Source of the DNA: an uncultured Methylococcaceae bacterium
GTDB lineage: Bacteria > Pseudomonadota > Gammaproteobacteria > Methylococcales > Methylococcaceae
Length of the DNA stretch: 53,036 bases
NCBI GenBank assembly: GCA_903934875.1
Contig: CAIZPP010000172.1
Coordinates: 1 to 53,036 of the forward strand
Reading direction: 5' to 3'
Part shown: positions 35,303 through 44,097 of the stretch, one piece after another
Numbering within the stretch: the first letter of the stretch is position 1
Layout of the letters: the number at the start of each line of letters is the position of its first letter
Notes under the pieces: generated by a model
Told to the model about the DNA's origin: nothing
Seen by the model: the letters and a program-made list of their open reading frames with translations, nothing else
Database searches by the model: none
Program-made: the position numbers and the translations under genes

Positions 35303-35905
35303 TCACAATAAAGGCTCCAGCTTTTCCCATACCAGGCCCATTAGCACTAGCTGTGCTTTGGCGTTTGGATGCAGCCCGTCAGGCTGCATGAGTTCTGCGT
35401 TGCCGCCAACCCCCTCCAGTAAGAACGGAACATAGGCCATGCCGTATTGTTTGGCTAAGGCAGGGAAAACCGCCTCAAATAAGTCGTTGAAACGCTTGCC
35501 ATAGTTTGGAGGTATGCGCATCCCCAGCAAAACAACCTTGGCACCGGATTGTTTTGCATGGAAAATGATCTGCTCCAAGTTGCCTTGGAGCAGCGCGGGT
35601 TGCAGACCACGCAAGCCGTCGTTGGCACCCAATTCGAGGATGAGGATTCCCGGTTTGTGTGTGTTCAGCAGTGCATCGACGCGGGATAATCCACCGGCAG
35701 ATACTTCGCCGGAAATACTGGCATTGACAATGTCCCAGGCTTTGCCAGCCGATTTGATTTTTTCGGCCAAAAGGCCCACCCAGCCGTGGGCCGGATTGTC
35801 CAAACCATAGCCGGCGCTGATACTATCGCCAAGTACTAGGATGACAGCGCTATGACTGGAAACAGGCGCGGCAAAAAACAGGAAACAGCATAGGAAAAGA
35901 CGCAT
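35303..35905 (-). CDS. tesA: Periplasmic GDSL esterase/lysophospholipase (TesA-like)
   Basis: A 200-aa SGNH hydrolase. The start is ATG 35905; in-frame sequence further upstream lies on the opposite strand of the ABC gene and is not coding. Signal peptide [20 protein letters not shown]. Block I is LVLGDSISAGYGL with nucleophile Ser28, block III is LELGANDGLRG and block V is PDGLHPN with Asp176 and His179. E. coli TesA hydrolyses acyl-CoA, lysophospholipids and aryl esters. Its start codon overlaps that of the divergent ABC ATPase (CATG), so the two genes share one very compact control region. Confidence 0.95.
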   Translation of the reverse strand: MRLFLCCFLFFAAPVSSHSAVILVLGDSISAGYGLDNPAHGWVGLLAEKIKSAGKAWDIVNASISGEVSAGGLSRVDALLNTHKPGILILELGANDGLRGLQPALLQGNLEQIIFHAKQSGAKVVLLGMRIPPNYGKRFNDLFEAVFPALAKQYGMAYVPFLLEGVGGNAELMQPDGLHPNAKAQLVLMGLVWEKLEPLL

Positions 35906-36584
35906 GTGTGAAGAAGAACCCATTATAGTGGCGGATAATTTAGGTAAGCGTGTAAAAACTGTGGACGGTGTCTTGGATATATTGACATCTGTTTGCCTTT
36001 CGATCAAATCCGGCGAAACTTTGTCCATCGTCGGCAGTTCAGGCTCTGGCAAATCCACCCTTCTTGGACTCTTGGCTGGATTGGATGTGCCCACGCAAGG
36101 CAAAATCGAACTGGCGGGTTCACCGCTGACCGAACTGGATGAGGATGGCCGGGCACTGGTCAGGGCCAAGCATGTGGGATTTGTTTTCCAATCGTTCCAA
36201 TTGCTGGGCAACCTGACCAGTTTGGAAAATGTCATGCTCCCCTTGGAACTGGGCGGCCTACGCAATGCCCAAAATCCGGCCCAGGCGATGCTGGAACGGG
36301 TGGAGTTGGGGCATCGCCTGAAACATTATCCGAACCAGCTTTCCGGCGGCGAGCAGCAACGCGTCGCCCTAGCCCGTGCGTTCGTCACCAATCCTCGTAT
36401 TCTGTTCGCCGACGAACCCACCGGTAATCTGGACAGCCGGACTGGCGAGCATATCATCGACTTGCTGTTTCAACTAAACCGTGTCCAGAATACCACCTTG
36501 GTGTTGGTGACCCATGATCCTGCTCTAGCCAAACGATGTGCGCGCAGCATCCGCTTGGAGGCTGGGCGGATGGTTGGAATGTAA
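35904..36584 (+). CDS. ybbA: ABC transporter ATP-binding protein (YbbA/LolD type)
   Basis: A 226-aa ATPase with Walker [11 protein letters not shown]-loop [11 protein letters not shown], signature LSGGEQQR, Walker B ILFADEPT and H-loop THD. Length and the [16 protein letters not shown] region fit the MacB/LolD/YbbA branch, which works with FtsX-type permeases. In E. coli tesA, ybbA and the permease ybbP are adjacent. Here tesA and ybbA keep that divergent arrangement, but no permease follows; the next genes are TPR-like membrane proteins. The permease must be elsewhere or has been lost. Confidence 0.93.
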   Translation: MCEEEPIIVADNLGKRVKTVDGVLDILTSVCLSIKSGETLSIVGSSGSGKSTLLGLLAGLDVPTQGKIELAGSPLTELDEDGRALVRAKHVGFVFQSFQLLGNLTSLENVMLPLELGGLRNAQNPAQAMLERVELGHRLKHYPNQLSGGEQQRVALARAFVTNPRILFADEPTGNLDSRTGEHIIDLLFQLNRVQNTTLVLVTHDPALAKRCARSIRLEAGRMVGM

Positions 36585-36623
36585 ACCGATAGGCTTTTCT
36601 GAATGAAGGAGTTAGCCAATCCC

Positions 36624-38762
36624 ATGAACGAAAGTTACGATGTGATCTTGATGGGCATTGATGCTGATGTTATCGACCGCCAGGCAAGCATCAATAATAT
36701 CGCTCAATTGCTGGAAATAGACGCATCGAAATTAACCCAGTTTGTTGACAACAATTTCAAAACAATTGTCAGGCATGGCATATCCTTGGAAGATGCCCGG
36801 AGGTGCCAAAGGCAGATACTCCGCCTTGGCGGTTTTTGTAATTATCGTCCCACCGAAAATGGCGAACTAAACCTCCAACTTGCGCCTAAGGAAGAGGACA
36901 AGGGCCTTTTTGTTTTTGTGTGTCCGGCATGTAGTTATCGGCAAGAGTTGACTTTGCAGGAGGAATCCCCCGTCAATTGCCCAAAATGCGGTATCGTTCC
37001 TAGTAAATTCATCAAAATAGCCGCTATTAAATATCAGCGGGAATTAATCAAAAAGAGGCTGTTGGGCAAACATCAATTACTAGCACAACGAGCTAGGGCA
37101 ATGGAGGAGTTGAAGGAGGAGGAAGCAGAAAGGCGCAAATTGGAAGACGAAGTCAGGAAAGAATTGGGTCTTCCAAGAATTATCAACTCACGCTTACAGC
37201 TATTCGGTTCTGCGGCGATGCTTTGGGCACTAGGGATAGCTATGGGCCTGATCGGTGTTGGCCTTTATTCCAAGCAAACTACTGTTGCGTGGAACGTATC
37301 CGCAACGGCTGGGGAAGGTGCGAATTATGCCGAGTCGAAATCAACTCCACAACTGGAAACTTTGCGGCAGATCAACGGATTGTCTAAAGTGTCAGCATTG
37401 GCAGAGATGGAACCTAGCACCTTGTTGGTACCCATTCCGCGATTAGGCCATTATGGCGAAAACCCCCTGGCAAATTCAACATCCGCAAAAGTCCAGACAG
37501 GGGCCAACTCAGCCTTTTGGACAAGCGGCCAATGGAAGCCTGTACACATGGCAGGCAAGGCACTAATGCAAGAAATGCGGATGGATCGCGAGTGGGAGCT
37601 GTATTTGGCCGCAGAGGCTGAAAGGCTGGCCAAGCTAAAGCAACCGGCTCAGGCCTACCGTAGGATAGAAGCCATCAACTCTGTCCGCTTTAAATTAAAT
37701 ACCTTGGGAATATTGGCCGGACATTATTTTGCTACCAAAGACAAACTTGAAGTCGATAATGTGCTCGGCATGGCGGCGGCTTCCATTAAGACACTGCCAG
37801 ATAGGGTTGAACGCGTCGATAGCTGGGCTTGGCTGGCTACGACAGTGTGGCACTTGGGTGAAAAGGTGAAGGCTCAAAAGTATCTGGGGACGGCAGAAAA
37901 CCTGCTCTCGACGCTAAGCGATAGCGCGGAAAAAGCCAGAGGTTTGGCGAGCCTTGCGACCCGCCAAGCACAAATCGGCCAAATGAAACAAGCCGAAATG
38001 AACTTCCAGTTGGCCAACCAAAACATCCTTTCCGTCAGCAATCTGAACACTAAACTTCGCAGCTACCTCTATCTTGCCCATTGTTATGCGCAAATCGGGA
38101 ACAAGGCAGTACCGGCAGTCATGCTTATCAGCATTTTAAACACGGTGAACCGTTTCAAAGATAAAATTGATCAGCAAGGTTTGATCGGTGAAGTCGCGCT
38201 TGCATTTGTCGATATTGGCGAGGCCGATTATGCGTTTGCAGCATTGGAAAAACTCACCCCTCAGCAAAATGAGAAAATGCTCTTCAATGTGACGCGCGAA
38301 TTGACTTACAATGACCTGCCTTTTGACGCGATGAAGGGCTTGGGCAAACTGGCCGCTCCAGAATACCAATCCCGTGCCGCCGCCTTATTGAGCTTAGTGT
38401 TTAGTTTACGACCGGACATGCATCCACTTTCGTCAAGCTTTTTGCAAAATGCCGCGGCCACCCAAGACCAAATTGCCAATCCGCAAGACCAAGCAGTCGT
38501 CCGCGGAGAAATGTCACGTTACCAAGCCCATGCCGGTTTTCTCAAAGAGGCTGGGGATTGGGCAAACAAAGCCATGCAGAGTGCGCAGAGCATCAAAAAT
38601 GTGCAAGAACGTGACATTGCCTTCGCCTTGTTGGCAATCGATTTTGCCCGCTCCAAGCAAACCACCCAGGCAAGCGCGAGTGTGGCGCAAATAAAAGAGG
38701 TTGAACTTGCCGAAATCGTGGCAAAGGAAGTCTTCGGCATAAATCTTATTTTTAGTGAATGA
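36624..38762 (+). CDS. Membrane protein with N-terminal module, zinc ribbon, one TM helix and helical (TPR-like) repeats, paralogue 1
   Basis: A 712-aa protein. ATG 36624 is preferred: AAGGAG lies 12-13 nt upstream and the start then aligns with paralogue 2; an ATG at 36603 would add seven residues. Residues 1-85 form a small domain (YDVILMGIDADVIDRQASI, IVRHGISLEDARRCQRQI, GGFCNYRP) of unknown type. A two-knuckle ribbon follows (VCPACSY...NCPKCG), then a charged coiled coil (about 135-185) and a TM helix (about 193-215). The remaining 450 residues are helical repeats resembling degenerate TPRs (EKARGLASLATRQAQIGQ). Topology would put the repeats in the periplasm. Function unknown. Confidence 0.8.
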   Translation: MNESYDVILMGIDADVIDRQASINNIAQLLEIDASKLTQFVDNNFKTIVRHGISLEDARRCQRQILRLGGFCNYRPTENGELNLQLAPKEEDKGLFVFVCPACSYRQELTLQEESPVNCPKCGIVPSKFIKIAAIKYQRELIKKRLLGKHQLLAQRARAMEELKEEEAERRKLEDEVRKELGLPRIINSRLQLFGSAAMLWALGIAMGLIGVGLYSKQTTVAWNVSATAGEGANYAESKSTPQLETLRQINGLSKVSALAEMEPSTLLVPIPRLGHYGENPLANSTSAKVQTGANSAFWTSGQWKPVHMAGKALMQEMRMDREWELYLAAEAERLAKLKQPAQAYRRIEAINSVRFKLNTLGILAGHYFATKDKLEVDNVLGMAAASIKTLPDRVERVDSWAWLATTVWHLGEKVKAQKYLGTAENLLSTLSDSAEKARGLASLATRQAQIGQMKQAEMNFQLANQNILSVSNLNTKLRSYLYLAHCYAQIGNKAVPAVMLISILNTVNRFKDKIDQQGLIGEVALAFVDIGEADYAFAALEKLTPQQNEKMLFNVTRELTYNDLPFDAMKGLGKLAAPEYQSRAAALLSLVFSLRPDMHPLSSSFLQNAAATQDQIANPQDQAVVRGEMSRYQAHAGFLKEAGDWANKAMQSAQSIKNVQERDIAFALLAIDFARSKQTTQASASVAQIKEVELAEIVAKEVFGINLIFSE

Positions 38763-38771
38763 GGATATTGG

Positions 38772-41102
38772 TTGGTGGAAGAATTATACGATTTGATATT
38801 GATGGGTCTTGATGCGGAGGTTGCAGACCGCAAGGCAAGCATCAACAGTATCGCTGAGCTGCTGGGAATAGATGAGGCCAAAATAGAACATATCTTTGAC
38901 AAACATCATAAGGTGATTGTTAAGCATGGCTTGCAATTGCATGAAGCCCGCCATTACCAAAAACAGATACTGCGCCATGGCGGGTTTTGTAACTACCGGG
39001 TTTCCCCGGAAAACGACACAAAGCTTGAACTTGCCCCTATTGAGGTGAGGAAGGATGACATTGTTTTTAATTGTCCGGCTTGCAACTACCATGAAAAGGT
39101 CAGCACCGTTGAAGAACTACCCATTAATTGTCCCGAGTGCGGAGTCATCCCCAGTAAATACATAAAAATAGCCGCGCTGAAATCTGAGCGGGAAATGATC
39201 AAAAAAAGGCTGTTGAGCAATCAGCAGTCGCTCGAGCAACAGGCACGGGATTTAGCTGAACGGCAAGCTCAAGAGGACCGCCGGAAAAAAATGGAAGAAG
39301 AGATTAGAAAAGAGCTGGGTTTATCGACGCTCCTCAACTCTCGCTTCCGCCTTTTCGGTTCTGCGGCCCTGTTTTGGATTCTGGGGGTGGGCATGGGCGC
39401 TGCCGGGGTCGGATTCTATGTTCAAATGCGATCGCCACAGGATGACTGGCCTGTGGCAGCCCTCAGCGATAAGAGCAAAACCAGTTTGAGGGCATCCCCG
39501 CAGCAGGAAACTCTGCAACAAGTGGCCAGTGACTCAACGCAACTAGCCGCCTCATTGGGGGCAGACGCAAACCGAATGCCAAATGCAGTTGGCCAAGTCA
39601 GTTTGGGAGGCACAAACCCCCTCTCTATTCGCCAGGCGGCGTCAATCCTAGTCGCAAATAATTCCCCGCCCTCTACCAAGGGCCAAGATGCGCCGGGTCA
39701 GTTAGGCGCAAATTCCCTTGCCGCCCTCCAGTCAGCGACAGCCCCGGCCGGGGGGGGGAAATCCCCACCATCCAATGACCAGCTTAATCCTGCCCCGCAA
39801 AGCGCGAACCGGCTTGCCGCTCAGTCTGCCACAGCTTTGGCAGGGGAAAGCTCTGCATCCTCGCTCAATGCGCAATCCACAGCGGCCTTGGATGGAAAGG
39901 CTTTGCTGCAAGAAATGCGTTTGGATCGGGAGTGGGAGTTGTTCTTGGCATCGGAAGCCGAACGCTTGGCCAAGCTGAGGCAGCCGTCGAAGGCATTCCA
40001 GAGTGTCCAAGCAATCAACTCGGTCGAGTTGAAATTCAACACCCTTGGAAAGTTAGCCGGGCATTACCTCGCTAGCAATGATTTCCCTGAATATGATAAG
40101 GTTCTTGGTTTGGCGGCATCCACAATCAATGGCTATTCGGATGTTGCAAAACAGGCTGACGGTTTTGGGCGGTGGTCTGCGAACTTATGGGGGATAGGCG
40201 AAAAGGCGAAGTCCCTGCAGAATCTAAATGCTGCCGTTAAATTAGTCTCGAGCATAAGCAATATTGCCGAAAAAGCCAAGGGGTTGGCAAGCCTGGCATC
40301 CTACCAAGCAAAGGTAGACCAATGGAATCCAGCCCAAACCAATTTCCAACAAGCCAACCAACTCATTCTCTCCATTGGCGACCCGGCTACAAAACTGCAC
40401 ACGTATGTGCATCTTGCATTATGCTATGCAGAAAGCGGGGACAAGGATATCGCGGCATCTATCCTCATTAAAATCGTTGGCAACCTCAGCCGCATCAAGG
40501 ATGAGAAAGACAAGCCGAATCTGATAGGCGAGATAGCGGGCGCGTTTGCCGACATTGGCCAGGCTGATTATGCGATGGCGACATTGGACAAGCTCGACTC
40601 GCAGCTAAAGGACAAAATGCTTTTCAGTGTTACCCGCGAGTTGGCTTACACTAACCAGCCTATTGACGGGCTGAAAGGGCTAGACAGGCTGGTTTCGCCT
40701 GAATACCAATCCCGTGCGGCTGCGCTACTGAGCCTATTCTTCCATTATCGTGCGGGTCTGAGCTCTCTTTCGGCAAGCCTTCAGGAAAAATCCATAGAGG
40801 CCGAAGGCCGGATTGCCAGTCCGCAAACCCAAGCCGTCGTGCGTGGAGAAATTTCCCGTTATTTGGCCCATGCCGGGCTTGCTCAGGAAGCGGGGGAGTG
40901 GGCGGGCAAAGCCCTTGAAAGTGCGCGGGCCATTAATAATGCGCAGGATCGCGATATTGCCTTTGCTTGGTTGGCGGCCAATTTTGCCCGCGCCAAGCAA
41001 TCTGGCATGGCAAAGGAGAGTGTGGCTAAAATCAAAGATGCGGAACTTGCGGATATTGCGGCTAAGGACATCGCCGGCATAAACCGGATTTTTAGCGATT
41101 AG
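38772..41102 (+). CDS. Membrane protein with N-terminal module, zinc ribbon, one TM helix and helical (TPR-like) repeats, paralogue 2
   Basis: A 776-aa tandem paralogue starting at TTG 38772 or GTG 38775, 7-10 nt after GAGG and only 9 bp downstream of paralogue 1. Order of parts is the same: YDLILMGLDAEVADRKASI, ribbon NCPACNY...NCPECG, coiled coil, TM (FGSAALFWILGVGMGAAGVG), helical repeats (EKAKGLASLASYQAKVDQ). It differs by an extra Ala/Ser/Gln/Asn-rich linker of about 130 residues after the TM helix, which contains a G9 run (39750-39758). Its stop overlaps the stop of the convergent 41099 gene by 3 bases. Confidence 0.82.
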   Translation: MVEELYDLILMGLDAEVADRKASINSIAELLGIDEAKIEHIFDKHHKVIVKHGLQLHEARHYQKQILRHGGFCNYRVSPENDTKLELAPIEVRKDDIVFNCPACNYHEKVSTVEELPINCPECGVIPSKYIKIAALKSEREMIKKRLLSNQQSLEQQARDLAERQAQEDRRKKMEEEIRKELGLSTLLNSRFRLFGSAALFWILGVGMGAAGVGFYVQMRSPQDDWPVAALSDKSKTSLRASPQQETLQQVASDSTQLAASLGADANRMPNAVGQVSLGGTNPLSIRQAASILVANNSPPSTKGQDAPGQLGANSLAALQSATAPAGGGKSPPSNDQLNPAPQSANRLAAQSATALAGESSASSLNAQSTAALDGKALLQEMRLDREWELFLASEAERLAKLRQPSKAFQSVQAINSVELKFNTLGKLAGHYLASNDFPEYDKVLGLAASTINGYSDVAKQADGFGRWSANLWGIGEKAKSLQNLNAAVKLVSSISNIAEKAKGLASLASYQAKVDQWNPAQTNFQQANQLILSIGDPATKLHTYVHLALCYAESGDKDIAASILIKIVGNLSRIKDEKDKPNLIGEIAGAFADIGQADYAMATLDKLDSQLKDKMLFSVTRELAYTNQPIDGLKGLDRLVSPEYQSRAAALLSLFFHYRAGLSSLSASLQEKSIEAEGRIASPQTQAVVRGEISRYLAHAGLAQEAGEWAGKALESARAINNAQDRDIAFAWLAANFARAKQSGMAKESVAKIKDAELADIAAKDIAGINRIFSD

Positions 41103-41641
41103 TCTGAACGGGTTTGGCCGGTTGCCAATGGAATATTAGTGGCTTTCACGCGGCTGCGCTGCTCCAATCGTTGCCAAACCAATGAAGCGGTCACCAGTAT
41201 TAACAAGGCCGCCAAACTCAATTCCAAAGTCACAAACGCAGCGATTTTGAACCAGGCAAAAACGGGATGGACGAAACGCACCAGCCAGCCGGCGATTTCG
41301 TCCGCCACAGCGGAGAGGAAAGTCAAGCCGCTTAGCCAAACCTTAAGGCTTGCGGTCAATGCGGTGAATAATAATAGGTGAGTCAGCGTCACCGCCAACA
41401 TACCCATAGCGAACAGGTGGAAATGAGTGACTTCCAGTAGGCTTTGGTAGCTCTTCGGCTGGGTGAATTTTTCCTCGGAGCCAAGGTAATATTCAACCAC
41501 GGATGTGGGATTCAAACCCATCTTATGGAAGAACATCATGCCATTGCTAACCCAGAGCAGGGCAATGTAGCCGAGGAACATTAACACAATGGTATTTAGC
41601 AAAATTTGCCGATTCTGTTCGCCGGTGACAAAAAATCGCAT
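41099..41641 (-). CDS. Four-helix membrane protein next to FMN-binding protein
   Basis: A 180-aa protein with TM helices near 14-36 (NTIVLMFLGYIALLWVSNG), 75-98 (HFHLFAMGMLAVTLTHLLLF), 100-120 and 130-158. His residues at HFHLF and the helix-embedded TH could ligate haem b, but this is speculative. The start ATG overlaps the stop of the FMN-binding gene (TAATG), implying coupled translation and a joint function, probably electron transfer across the inner membrane. No family name recognised. Confidence 0.8.
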   Translation of the reverse strand: MRFFVTGEQNRQILLNTIVLMFLGYIALLWVSNGMMFFHKMGLNPTSVVEYYLGSEEKFTQPKSYQSLLEVTHFHLFAMGMLAVTLTHLLLFTALTASLKVWLSGLTFLSAVADEIAGWLVRFVHPVFAWFKIAAFVTLELSLAALLILVTASLVWQRLEQRSRVKATNIPLATGQTRSD

Positions 41642-42180
41642 TAGTTTTTCCCCTCTTTCAGGGCTATTAGGTAAATGGCCAGCACTTTGCGTATACCGTC
41701 CAAAGATGCGCGCGAACTCAGCGTGGCCCCGGCTATGCCGTCCACGCCTTGGTTTAGCCGCAACTCAGCCAAGGGACGCCGGTAAAGCCTCTCAAACCAA
41801 CGCGCAGGAGGCTGGTATTCAGGCGGTTCGTGGAAGGCCAGCATTTCCACGCGGATCAATTCGCCGGTCGGCGAGAGCAAAATCATCACCGTTTCCGGTT
41901 GGGTTCGGACATTATGGGATTCGATGGCCGCATAGCCCAGTATTTGGCCGCCGCGTTTGCCTACATGGAAGGTGTAAAGTTTGGAGTCCAATTTAACTTG
42001 GGCGGTTTTCTCGATTTGCTCAGACTGCTCGTCGGTCAGGAAGACCGCTAGCGATTCGACTTCCGCACCTGCGCCAAAAGCCAATTCAAAGGCCTCTTCC
42101 TTGCTATAAAAAACCGTAGCCTGCGAAGTGGATGCCAAAGCCAGCAAAAACAGGAATAGGATGCTAGTGATCGTGCGCAT
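41641..42180 (-). CDS. Exported FMN-binding-domain protein (covalently flavinylated type)
   Basis: A 179-aa protein; AAGGAG precedes ATG 42180. Signal peptide residues 1-21. The C-terminal domain has VDGIAGATLSS, matching the flavinylation consensus of FMN-binding domains (NqrC/RnfG type), so Thr153 is the expected site of ApbE-mediated FMN attachment. No ApbE is in the window. Predicted to carry electrons in the periplasm. It is coupled to the four-helix membrane protein and lies downstream of the di-heme peroxidase and porin, apparently in one iron-regulated unit. Confidence 0.88.
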   Translation of the reverse strand: MRTITSILFLFLLALASTSQATVFYSKEEAFELAFGAGAEVESLAVFLTDEQSEQIEKTAQVKLDSKLYTFHVGKRGGQILGYAAIESHNVRTQPETVMILLSPTGELIRVEMLAFHEPPEYQPPARWFERLYRRPLAELRLNQGVDGIAGATLSSRASLDGIRKVLAIYLIALKEGKN

Positions 42181-42260
42181 GTGGCTCCTTGTGTGTTAGA
42201 GTCGCTTGGCTTGGCGGCAAAGTCGGACAAGCCAAGCGGATAATATTAAACGGCAATGCC

Positions 42261-42293
42261 CATTCATGCTTCGACAGGCTCAGCACGAACGGG
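42261..42293. repeat. Family-4 repeat arm (TTCGACAGGCTC)
   Basis: CATTCATGCTTCGACAGGCT...GAACGGG is a single stem of the family also found at 34424-34456, 45823-45914 and 48351-48383. It lies between the di-heme peroxidase and FMN-binding genes. Confidence 0.7.
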
Positions 42294-42312
42294 GGTTTGT
42301 GTAAATCCTAAA

Positions 42313-43701
42313 TCAAATGCACCCTGCCTTTTTCAACCAAGTGGGCAAAGCACCCACATCTTGCATTACCCCGTTGGAGCCTAAGTAATACACATGGTTG
42401 TCGTCTGAGGAAACACCGAGGTAAGCATTGGCCGCTTTATAATAACGGTAGGTGTACGGGGCTTGGCTTTGTGTCACCGACCCTGCGGGTTGGAACAAGC
42501 CGGGGTAGGCACCTTCCGCCCAATTGAACAAACACTCACTCAAAGCGGGTGTCTGCCAATACCCGTCCGTCAAAGTGCCCAGAAAAGCCACTATATCGTT
42601 CTCATCACTGCCACTAAGCTGCAAATTACCCAATTCTTTGTGATTGACATTGGCAGGCGTTTCAGGCTGGGGCCAGCAGCCTTGCGCCAACGCCAGGTTT
42701 TCCGTTGTCATGGGGTCTGGGCAGGCAGGTTTGACATCGCGCGTGTTGTAGAAATCGACTACTCCTAGCAGGGTCTGGAAATATCCGTTGTGCATATACG
42801 GGTTGGTCAAAGCGATATTGCGCAAAGTCGGCACCTTGAATTTGCCGTTATCTCCCGTGTTGCCCACGATTGGACCTAGCCCCAAATCCAAGAAATTCAA
42901 TCCAGCGGGGTTAAAAGCCGCCGGCAAATTATAGAAAGGATTGTTCGGATTGCGGGGGACGCCTAGGTTGTCATAAGTGAAGTCGGTGAACAAGGGCGGG
43001 GTTCCGTCCGCAGAAGGGGTACTTGGGTGGCAGGCGGCGCAATTGCCTTTGGTCGGATCGTTGAAAAGTGTCCGTCCATGTTCTTCCGCAGCCGTCAGTT
43101 GGACTTGGCCCGCCAAATATGCGTCATATTTGGAGCTAAACGGGCTAAAGGTGGGGCTACGCTCAAATGCGGCAATTGCCGATGCGATCATCGCATAGGC
43201 TGGCTCCGTCTGGTTTAGCGCGGTAGGCCCAAACACACTCTTAAACAAGGGCGCGTAAGATGCGGCCCGTACCTTGTTAACTACGGTCGCCTTGTCGGGG
43301 TTGGCCATTTCCAAAGGATTCAACAACGGCCCCTGTGCTTGCTGTTCCAAGTTCGCGGCGCGGCCGTCCCAAAACAGGCCGCCTTCATAGGTCACCCCAT
43401 CCGAATCCAGTTGAAATAGCGGGCTGAGTGCGGCATACATCGCCGTGGGGCTGTTGCGGTTGCCGAAGCGCCCCGCGATGGCGCCCGGAGAGGTTGGTGT
43501 GTCGCGGCGCGGGTCGGTGAATGCGGCAGTGGGAGAATGGCAACTGCTACACGACTCTCCGGCAGGGCTGGACAGTTGCGGGTCGAGGAATAATTGCCTG
43601 CCCAAGTCTTGCAGCGGGGTTAGGGGGGCAGCTGTTGCCACAGACAAACCCAAGGCGGATAGGCAGACCCAAGTGCATAGGTATAAAGGTAGTGATTTCA
43701 T
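42313..43701 (-). CDS. Di-heme cytochrome c peroxidase / MauG-family protein with C-terminal accessory domain
   Basis: A 462-aa protein. Start at ATG 43701 gives a clean signal peptide (MKSLPLYLCTWVCLSALGLS); the ATG at 43740 would add 13 polar residues. Two haem c sites, CSSCH and CAACH, with family phrases RQLFLDPQLS, FWDGRAANLE, FKVPTLRNIALTNPYMHNG. After about residue 385 comes an extra domain (CLFNWAEGAYPGLF, YTYRYYKAANAYLGVSSDDN, LPTWLKKAGC) that I have seen on other exported proteins of methanotrophs and betaproteobacteria, perhaps a surface or sorting module. Periplasmic or surface oxidation/peroxidase role. It sits between the Fur-linked porin and the FMN-binding protein. Confidence 0.9.
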   Translation of the reverse strand: MKSLPLYLCTWVCLSALGLSVATAAPLTPLQDLGRQLFLDPQLSSPAGESCSSCHSPTAAFTDPRRDTPTSPGAIAGRFGNRNSPTAMYAALSPLFQLDSDGVTYEGGLFWDGRAANLEQQAQGPLLNPLEMANPDKATVVNKVRAASYAPLFKSVFGPTALNQTEPAYAMIASAIAAFERSPTFSPFSSKYDAYLAGQVQLTAAEEHGRTLFNDPTKGNCAACHPSTPSADGTPPLFTDFTYDNLGVPRNPNNPFYNLPAAFNPAGLNFLDLGLGPIVGNTGDNGKFKVPTLRNIALTNPYMHNGYFQTLLGVVDFYNTRDVKPACPDPMTTENLALAQGCWPQPETPANVNHKELGNLQLSGSDENDIVAFLGTLTDGYWQTPALSECLFNWAEGAYPGLFQPAGSVTQSQAPYTYRYYKAANAYLGVSSDDNHVYYLGSNGVMQDVGALPTWLKKAGCI

Positions 43702-43929
43702 AGTATTCTTATCACGTATATGTTTGATTAATTCTGACATTTAATGGGTCGAACTGCCCACTCCGTAGCCAGACCAGACGGTTGCCGCGCTCGGAAAAAA
43801 GACATGAGCTAATCTTGCTCCGAGTGACGGCAAAGTTTAGTCAGGGGAACCCATATAATCAAGCGATTTTATTTTCCAGTCGTTGTCGCTAATGAATATA
43901 AATCCAGAGTCTAATACTTGGTTTAATAA

Positions 43930-44097
43930 CCGATGTTACGCAGTCATCGCTAGAGGATGGCAACTTGTGGAGTGCGGCGACTCGTCGCCGCTGGACGGAA
44001 AAGGCGGCGACGAGTCGCCGCTGGATGGAAAAGGCGGCGACGAGTCGCCGCACTCCACAAGATCCGGGCTACAGCCTACACGGTTGCGTAACATCAG
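43930..44097. mobile_element. Family-1 MITE, copy 2 (168 bp)
   Basis: Termini CCGATGTTACGCA (one mismatch) and TGCGTAACATCAG, with a 7-bp target duplication TTAATAA (43923-43929 and 44098-44104). The interior has three GGCGACGAGTCGCCG-type palindromes within GTGGAGTGCGG...CCGCACTCCAC arms. The right duplication contains the stop codon of the porin gene, so insertion happened exactly at that gene's end. Confidence 0.9.

Noticed and set aside
35906-36265. 120-codon N-terminal extension of the TesA reading frame
   Set aside because: It lies antisense to the ABC ATPase Walker A region. The downstream ATG 35905 gives a standard signal peptide and family length.
43975-44060. CRISPR-like repeated GGCGACGAGTCGCCG units
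   Set aside because: The units are palindromic parts of a MITE with termini and target duplication. There are no unique spacers of regular length and no cas genes.
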